7,386 nt of DNA from Clostridia bacterium (GTDB lineage: Bacteria > Bacillota > Clostridia > Christensenellales > Borkfalkiaceae), in NCBI GenBank assembly GCA_029052615.1, contig JAIDIR010000334.1, forward strand, positions 1-7,386, in the 5' to 3' direction. The notes beneath the pieces were generated by a model. The model was not told the origin of the DNA and did not search any database. It saw nothing but the letters and a program-made list of their open reading frames with translations. Position numbers and translations under genes: made by a program. Below are positions 1-7,386 of the stretch, piece after piece (position 1 is the first letter of the stretch; each line of letters begins with the position of its first letter).

Positions 1-24
1 CGCTCACAGTATAAACTATGAGCG
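1..24. terminator. Candidate transcription terminator hairpin downstream of ileS
   Basis: Read on the minus strand, CGCTCATAGT pairs with ACTGTGAGCG around a TTAT loop. This gives a 10-bp stem with one U·G wobble, starting 27 bases after the ileS stop. On the plus strand the same position is a C·A mismatch, so the structure fits minus-strand RNA slightly better. The U-run expected after it on the minus strand would lie outside the window. On the plus strand the stem is followed by TTGATTTGTTTT, so a bidirectional terminator shared with a convergent gene to the left is also possible. A weaker AT-rich stem (TTGTTTAA / TTAAAACAA with one bulge) lies at 30-50, between ileS and this hairpin. Confidence 0.5.
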
Positions 25-51
25 TTGATTTGTTTTAATGCTTTAAACAAC

Positions 52-3192
<3,141 letters not shown>

Positions 3193-3198
3193 TTTTAT

Positions 3199-3202
3199 CT
3201 CC
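3199..3202 (-). promoter_or_regulatory. Ribosome binding site fixing the ileS start
   Basis: GGAG on the minus strand lies 6 bases before the ATG at 3192. An in-frame ATG at 3204 overlaps this site and so would use it up as coding sequence. This supports the start at 3192. Confidence 0.8.
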
Positions 3203-3220
3203 ATTAAAATCGTGCGAAAA

Positions 3221-4267
3221 CTATTTGTTATTGTTAAGTGGGATTGACGCCTTGGCGTTGACCGACAGCGGCGAGAAATTGCCCGCATAATACTGGTTCA
3301 AGCCCTCGGCGGCTATCATAGCGGCGTTGTCCGTGCAATGCTTCTTTTCGGGCAAAACCAAGGTTATTCCTGCGGAAAGGCAGGCGTCCGAAAGGGTCTT
3401 TCTTAAATAGTCGTTGGCGACCACTCCGCCGCCCGCGGTGACCGTCTGCACGCCTAAATTGAGCGCGCACTCCACCGTCTTTTTGACGAGGGGGTCAATT
3501 GCCGCGCACTGGAATGAAGCCGCAACGTTTTCCTTTTTGACCGTCTGACCGCGCTGCTCGGCGCTATGCATATAGTTGATGACGGCAGTCTTTAAGCCGC
3601 TGTATGAAAAAGTCAGTCCGTCGCCGTGCTTGACGAGCGCGGAGGGAAAATCAATGCAGTTTACGCCGCCTTCTGCAAGCTTCTGCACGCTGGGTCCGCC
3701 GGGATAGGGAAGCCCCAACACCCTTGCAACCTTGTCGAACGCTTCGCCTGCGGCGTCGTCGCAGGTGCCGCCCAGAACGTCGGCTTTAAGCACCGTTTTG
3801 GTGTGCAGAATTGCAGTGTGTCCGCCGCTTGCAAGCAACGTAATAAAGGGCGGTTTAAGCTCGGGGTCTTCGAGATACGCCGCCGCCATATGACCGCGTA
3901 TATGGTCCACCGCAATGAGCGGAATGTTCATTGCGTGCGCAAACGATTTTGCAAACGAAAGCCCGACTAAGAGCGCGCCCAAAAGCCCCGCGCCGTAGGT
4001 GACCGCAACCGCGTCCACGTCCTGCGGGGTAATGCCCGCCTCATTCATTGCGCGGTAAACCACTTCGTCAACCACGTCGGTGTGGGCGCGGCTGGCAATT
4101 TCGGGAACCACTCCGCCGTAGAGCGCCTGCTCCTCCGCCGAGGATATTACGCAGTCCGCCAGTATCTTGCGCCCCTTTATAATGGCGCAAGCCGTTTCGT
4201 CGCAACTTGATTCAATGCCGAGTATAACGGCGTCGTGTTTGATTTTATAATTACTCATATCATACAT
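3221..4267 (-). CDS. tsaD: tRNA N6-threonylcarbamoyladenosine (t6A37) transferase subunit TsaD
   Basis: TsaD (Kae1/Gcp family, ASKHA fold) transfers the threonylcarbamoyl group from threonylcarbamoyl-AMP to A37 of ANN-decoding tRNAs, working with TsaB and TsaE in bacteria. The 348 residues match the family length. ILGIESSCDETA lies at 15-26, GGVVPEIASRAH at 51-62, and the metal-binding HxxxH (H122, H126 in HIRGHMAA) follows. LLASGGHT is at 144-151, GGTCDDAAGEAFDKVAR at 166-182, FSYSGLKTA at 220-228, and GGGVVANDYLR at 279-289. CTDNAAMIA (311-319) supplies the third metal ligand, D313. The start is uncertain between ATG 4267 (MYDMSN) and ATG 4258 (MSNYK), and neither has a clear Shine-Dalgarno sequence. 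The preceding gene stops only 9 bases before 4267, so reinitiation or coupling is likely. No tsaB, tsaE or rimI is adjacent here, although these partners are often clustered. The stop is TAG. Confidence 0.98.
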   Translation of the reverse strand: MYDMSNYKIKHDAVILGIESSCDETACAIIKGRKILADCVISSAEEQALYGGVVPEIASRAHTDVVDEVVYRAMNEAGITPQDVDAVAVTYGAGLLGALLVGLSFAKSFAHAMNIPLIAVDHIRGHMAAAYLEDPELKPPFITLLASGGHTAILHTKTVLKADVLGGTCDDAAGEAFDKVARVLGLPYPGGPSVQKLAEGGVNCIDFPSALVKHGDGLTFSYSGLKTAVINYMHSAEQRGQTVKKENVAASFQCAAIDPLVKKTVECALNLGVQTVTAGGGVVANDYLRKTLSDACLSAGITLVLPEKKHCTDNAAMIAAEGLNQYYAGNFSPLSVNAKASIPLNNNK

Positions 4268-4276
4268 AATTTATTT

Positions 4277-4636
4277 TTACATGCGGTAGGGCTGACCGTA
4301 TCCGCCACCGAGCGAACCTTTGACGTTCTGCAACAGGTCGTCGATAGCCTCCTCCAGCTCCGCAATTTCTTCCTGCGTGTAGTAACCCGCTTCCTTCATT
4401 ACGCTTAAAACGTACGCCGCCTCGTTAAGCTTTACGGTAGCCTGCGTGGCGAGATTGGCTTTTGCGCCGTAATCCATAACGTCGTCGAGCGAGCAGATAT
4501 AAGCACCCGCTTCAACGCCCGACTGAAAGAGCATATCCGCAAAAATTTTTCCCATTCTGGGGAATATCTTAAGGTTATAAACTTTTAAAAGCTTTTTGCC
4601 GAACTCTTCGCAATCGTCCTTGTACATTCCGTCCAT
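4277..4636 (-). CDS. Small helical protein, probably four-helix-bundle (S23-like) family
   Basis: No gene name can be given. The product is 119 residues, acidic, predicted mostly helical, with no signal peptide or membrane segment. Its layout resembles the four-helix bundle family (23S rRNA intervening-sequence / S23 proteins). An N-terminal helix (EFGKKLLKVYNLK, 11-23) is followed by a second helix ending in QSGVEAGAY (38-46), in the place of the family's RSGTSIGAN. Next comes a helix with KLNEAAYVLSVMKEAGYY (69-86), in the place of the family's KEA.E..YWL.LL...G, and then a last acidic helix (TQEEIAELEEAIDDLLQNV, 87-105). The tail is Gly-rich (GSLGGGYGQPYRM). Cys residues at 9 and 48 form no metal motif. 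It lies 23 bases after prfB and 9 before tsaD, so it is co-transcribed with translation genes. Existence of the gene is firm (strong RBS, tight packing, no competing ORF). The family assignment is from remembered consensus only and is moderate; the molecular role is unknown. Confidence 0.85.
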   Translation of the reverse strand: MDGMYKDDCEEFGKKLLKVYNLKIFPRMGKIFADMLFQSGVEAGAYICSLDDVMDYGAKANLATQATVKLNEAAYVLSVMKEAGYYTQEEIAELEEAIDDLLQNVKGSLGGGYGQPYRM

Positions 4637-4642
4637 CTCTTT

Positions 4643-4650
4643 TCACCTCT
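4643..4650 (-). promoter_or_regulatory. Strong ribosome binding site of the 119-residue gene
   Basis: AGAGGTGA on the minus strand sits in the 23-base gap after prfB, with AGGTG ending 7 bases before the ATG at 4636. It is the best Shine-Dalgarno match in the window. It supports real translation of the small gene and selects the ATG at 4636 over the in-frame ATG at 4627. Confidence 0.75.
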
Positions 4651-4659
4651 TTATTTTTT

Positions 4660-5760
4660 TCAGACCGTCTTTTTGAGATAGTCTATGATGAAGCCCTGAA
4701 TATCGCCGTCCATGACCGCCTGTATGTTGGAGTTTTCGTATCCCGTGCGGTGGTCCTTGGCAAGCGTGTACGGGCAGAATACGTAGGAGCGTATCTGGCT
4801 GCCCCATTCGATTTTTTTGATTTCGCCCTTGATTTCCGCGTCCGCCGCTTCCCTTTCGGCAATCTGCCTTTCGATAAGCTTTGCGCGCAGATACTGGAAC
4901 GCCATTTCCTTGTTCTGGAGCTGGCTCCTCTCGTTCTGGCAGGTGACCACTATGCCCGTGGGAAAGTGGGTAATTCTTATCGCGGTTTCGGTCTTGTTGA
5001 CCTTTTGTCCGCCCGCGCCCGACGAACGGTAAACGTCTATTCTTATATCCTCGTCGCGTATTTCAACTTCGCCCGCGTCGTCGACTTCGGGCATAACTTC
5101 AAGCGATGCAAAGGACGTGTGGCGGCGTTTATTGCTGTCGAAGGGCGATATGCGCACGAGCCTGTGCACGCCCTTTTCCGCCTTTAAAAAGCCGTAAGCG
5201 TTTTCGCCCTCCACGCGGAAGGAAACCGACTTTATGCCAGCCTCGTCGCCGTTTTCAAGGTCGAGCTCTGTGACCTTGAAGCCCACCTTTTCGCAATAGC
5301 GCTGATACATTCTGTAAAGCATCTGCGTCCAGTCGCACGCTTCGGTGCCGCCCGCACCCGAGTGCAGGTTTAACATTGCGTTGTTCGCGTCGTACTTGCC
5401 CTTCAAGAGTGCGCGTATGCGCATATCCTCTATGTCGTTTTCCGCAACCGAAATCATTTCGTCGAGTTCGGGAATAAGGCTTTCGTCGTCCGCCTCCTCG
5501 ATAAGGTCGATAAACGCAAGCGCTTCCTCAATCGCCGTTTTGCCCTTTTGGTAGGCGGCTATTTTGTTTTCAATGGAAGATATTTCGCGCCCGACCGTCT
5601 TGGACTTTTCCAAGTCCTGCCATACCTCCGGCTTTTCCTGCTCCGCCTTGAAATACGCAAGCTTTTCGTCCAGATTGTCTATATCCAGTGCGTATTTGGC
5701 TTCCGCAAGCGTTTCGGAAAGCGCTTTCAATCTTAATCTGTAATCATCTGCTTTAAACAT
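4660..5760 (-). CDS. prfB: Peptide chain release factor 2 (RF2)
   Basis: RF2 recognises UGA and UAA in the ribosomal A site and triggers hydrolysis of peptidyl-tRNA. The product has 366 residues, the usual RF2 length (E. coli 365). SGAGGTE lies at 134-140, the codon-recognition tripeptide SPF (RF2-type, not the PxT of RF1) at 205-207, RRHTSF at 212-217, and the catalytic GGQ at 250-252. Residue 246, before GGQ, is Ser, not the Thr of E. coli K-12. GWGSQIRSY-like residues (WGSQIRSY, 319-326) and TGYENSN follow. The ATG at 5760 begins MFKADDY, matching the family start, and follows secA by 3 bases. The frame is continuous from ATG to stop. At codons 25-26, where many bacteria have CUU-UGA-C and a programmed +1 frameshift, it reads CTG GAT (Leu-Asp). 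The gene ends in TGA, with a second in-frame TAA two codons later. Confidence 0.98.
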   Translation of the reverse strand: MFKADDYRLRLKALSETLAEAKYALDIDNLDEKLAYFKAEQEKPEVWQDLEKSKTVGREISSIENKIAAYQKGKTAIEEALAFIDLIEEADDESLIPELDEMISVAENDIEDMRIRALLKGKYDANNAMLNLHSGAGGTEACDWTQMLYRMYQRYCEKVGFKVTELDLENGDEAGIKSVSFRVEGENAYGFLKAEKGVHRLVRISPFDSNKRRHTSFASLEVMPEVDDAGEVEIRDEDIRIDVYRSSGAGGQKVNKTETAIRITHFPTGIVVTCQNERSQLQNKEMAFQYLRAKLIERQIAEREAADAEIKGEIKKIEWGSQIRSYVFCPYTLAKDHRTGYENSNIQAVMDGDIQGFIIDYLKKTV

Positions 5761-5763
5761 ATA

Positions 5764-7386
5764 TTAACCTTTTTTCGGTCTATGGATTTGAGTGCCTTCC
5801 GGTACGAAGTTGCCCTTGTCGTCAACCGGCTTGGGTGCCTCGGGCGCTACGGGCTGCACCGGTCTTACGGGAGCGGGCGCGGGTGCGGGTCTACCCTGCG
5901 GCATTGCGGGCACCCTTACGATTCTTCCCTTTAAAAGACGGGTGATGGTCGTCGTCTGGATACGCGAAATCATTTCGTCGAACATTTCGTGACCCTCTTC
6001 CTTGTAGGCTATTACGGGGTCCTGCTGAGCGTAGCCGCGCAGACCTATGCCCTTGCGGAGCTGGTCCATTGCGTCGATATGGTCAATCCAGTATCTGTCA
6101 ACCGCGCGCAGAAGCTCGTCGCGCTCTATCTGGTGGAAGTCAACCTGACCGTTGGTATCCCTTGCGATATTTTCAATCTTAAGCTCGTAGGACTTGGTAA
6201 CTTCCTTGCAAATCTTGTTGATTGCCGCTTCGTAGTCCCAGCGCGCAAGCATTTCCTTGGTGATAACGAACTCGCACTCGTCGGGATAGACCTTCTGCTT
6301 CAACGCCTCGTTGAGCGCAACCTCATCCCACTGCTCGGGCATAACGTCCGTGTTCACGCTGTCGTTTACCACGCTTTCCACATAGTCGGGGATATACTTT
6401 AAAATCTGCTCGTGAACGTCACCGCCGCGCAACACGTTCAACCTTTCGGCGTAGATGAGCTTACGCTGTTCGTTCATAACCTCGTCGTACTGAAGCGTGT
6501 GCTTACGCATACCGAAGTTTCTGCCCTCTATCGCCCTCTGCGCGTTCTCGATGGAGCGCGAAAGCATCTTCGATTGCAGGCACTCGTCCTCGTCCATAAG
6601 CGTGGAATAAATACCCTTTAATCTTTCGCCGCCGAACCTCTTTGCAAGGTCGTCCTCAAGCGAGATGAAGAACACGGAAGCGCCCACGTCGCCCTGTCTG
6701 CCCGCACGGCCTCTGAGCTGATTGTCGATACGGCGCGATTCGTGGCGCTCGGTACCTAAAATGCAAAGACCGCCCGCCTCGATAACCTTTTCCTTTTCGG
6801 CGTCGGTTTCGGCTTTATACATCGAATACAGCTCGGCGTAGCGCGCGCGTGCCGTCTTTTCTTCCTCGGTGAATTCCCTGTCCGCGTAGGAGATTGCAAC
6901 CTCTATCATATCGTGGTCGTACCCTTCCTCGCGCATGCGCTTTTTGGCAAGGTACTCGGGGTTGCCGCCAAGCAGAATATCCGTACCACGGCCCGCCATG
7001 TTGGTTGCAATGGTGACCGCGCCGTAACGTCCCGCCTGCGCGACGATTTCCGCCTCGCGCTCGTGGTTCTTCGCGTTGAGAATATTGTGCTTGATGCCGT
7101 TTCTTCTTAAAAGTCTGGAAATTTCCTCCGACTTGTCGACGGTTACCGTACCGATAAGCACGGGCTGACCGATTTCGTGGCGCTTGGAAACTTCTTCGAC
7201 GATAGCCTTTTTCTTGCTCTCGACGGTTGCGAAGATTGCGTCGGGCTCGTCCTCCCTCTGAATGGGTCTGTTGGTCGGAATGACGACGACGTCAAGCGAA
7301 TATATAGTGCGGAATTCCGCTTCCTCGGTCTTGGCGGTACCCGTCATACCCGAAAGTTTTTTGTAAAGTCTGAAATAGTTCTGGAA
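5764..7386 (-). CDS. secA: Preprotein translocase ATPase SecA, C-terminal ~540 residues (5' end outside window)
   Basis: SecA is the cytoplasmic ATPase that drives unfolded preproteins through the SecYEG channel. The frame is open to the right window edge, where it starts with FQNYFRLYKKLSG before the conserved MTGTAKTEE (ATG at 7347, an internal Met and not the start). Numbering from that Met, PTNRP lies at 25-29 and LNAKNHEREAE at 90-100. The helicase motifs ATNMAGRGTDI (114-124) and GTERHESRR...QLRGRAGRQGD (198-220) belong to the second nucleotide-binding fold. The helical scaffold/wing part contains WIDHIDAMDQLRKGI (420-434). About 67 residues sit between GRGTDI and GGLCILGTERHE; the short B. 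subtilis form has roughly 10. The C-terminus is an Ala/Pro-rich tail (about 480-527) ending in RPKKG, with no CxC...CC zinc motif. The stop is TAA, 3 bases before prfB. The N-terminal Walker A/B fold is not visible here. The identification is certain. Confidence 0.98.
   Translation of the reverse strand, partial: FQNYFRLYKKLSGMTGTAKTEEAEFRTIYSLDVVVIPTNRPIQREDEPDAIFATVESKKKAIVEEVSKRHEIGQPVLIGTVTVDKSEEISRLLRRNGIKHNILNAKNHEREAEIVAQAGRYGAVTIATNMAGRGTDILLGGNPEYLAKKRMREEGYDHDMIEVAISYADREFTEEEKTARARYAELYSMYKAETDAEKEKVIEAGGLCILGTERHESRRIDNQLRGRAGRQGDVGASVFFISLEDDLAKRFGGERLKGIYSTLMDEDECLQSKMLSRSIENAQRAIEGRNFGMRKHTLQYDEVMNEQRKLIYAERLNVLRGGDVHEQILKYIPDYVESVVNDSVNTDVMPEQWDEVALNEALKQKVYPDECEFVITKEMLARWDYEAAINKICKEVTKSYELKIENIARDTNGQVDFHQIERDELLRAVDRYWIDHIDAMDQLRKGIGLRGYAQQDPVIAYKEEGHEMFDEMISRIQTTTITRLLKGRIVRVPAMPQGRPAPAPAPVRPVQPVAPEAPKPVDDKGNFVPEGTQIHRPKKG
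5768..5772 (-). promoter_or_regulatory. Ribosome binding site of prfB inside the secA 3' end
   Basis: AAAGG on the minus strand lies 7 bases before the prfB ATG and overlaps the last Lys-Gly codons of secA. Translation of prfB is therefore probably coupled to that of secA. The match to the anti-SD is moderate. Confidence 0.55.

Noticed and set aside
3193..3288. 32-residue N-terminal extension of ileS
   Set aside because: It would overlap tsaD by 68 bases, is Ser/Arg-rich without homology to the family, and has no RBS. The ATG at 3192 with GGAG fits the conserved start.
4660..4662. TGA at the end of prfB as a recoded Trp codon
   Set aside because: The protein already has full RF2 length, Trp is TGG throughout the window, and read-through adds only two Lys before TAA.
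5764..7386. secA as a truncated pseudogene starting at ATG 7347
   Set aside because: The frame runs on upstream of that Met with the conserved FQNYFRLYKKLSG up to the window edge, so the 5' part is simply outside the window.

Overview
The window is a compact bacterial housekeeping gene cluster. All five genes lie on the minus strand and read right to left in the order secA (5' part beyond the window edge) – prfB – a 119-residue unnamed protein – tsaD – ileS. Gaps between genes are 3, 23, 9 and 28 bases, so they are probably one transcript whose promoter lies upstream of secA, outside the window. About 99% of the window is coding, and no frame is broken.

The secA–prfB junction is a known arrangement in Firmicutes (for example Bacillus subtilis). 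The type 2 (eukaryote-like) isoleucyl-tRNA synthetase, the SecA with a large insert after its GRGTDI motif, the AGGTG/GGAG ribosome binding sites and the moderately high GC together suggest an uncultured Clostridia-like Firmicute. The exact lineage cannot be fixed from this sequence, and the assignment is an inference. The genetic code looks standard: Trp is TGG, and TGA is used as the prfB stop.

Layout from the transcript's 5' end: 7386–5764 encodes the C-terminal ~540 residues of the SecA translocase motor, with an Ala/Pro-rich tail instead of the usual zinc-binding C-terminus. 5760–4660 encodes peptide chain release factor 2 in one uninterrupted frame, without the programmed +1 frameshift found in most bacteria. 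4636–4277 encodes a small acidic helical protein that resembles the four-helix-bundle (S23 / 23S rRNA intervening-sequence protein) family. 4267–3221 encodes TsaD, the catalytic subunit for tRNA t6A37 synthesis. 3192–52 encodes IleRS. A 24-base hairpin at positions 1–24 probably marks the transcription end after ileS.

The theme is protein production and export: tRNA modification and charging (TsaD, IleRS), termination (RF2) and secretion (SecA). TsaD and IleRS form a plausible functional pair, because t6A37 is a recognition element for IleRS in some bacteria. I see no mobile element, CRISPR array, phage gene, RNA gene or clearly novel system. The points most worth a second look are the unnamed four-helix-like gene, the frameshift-free prfB with its UGA stop, and the SecA tail.
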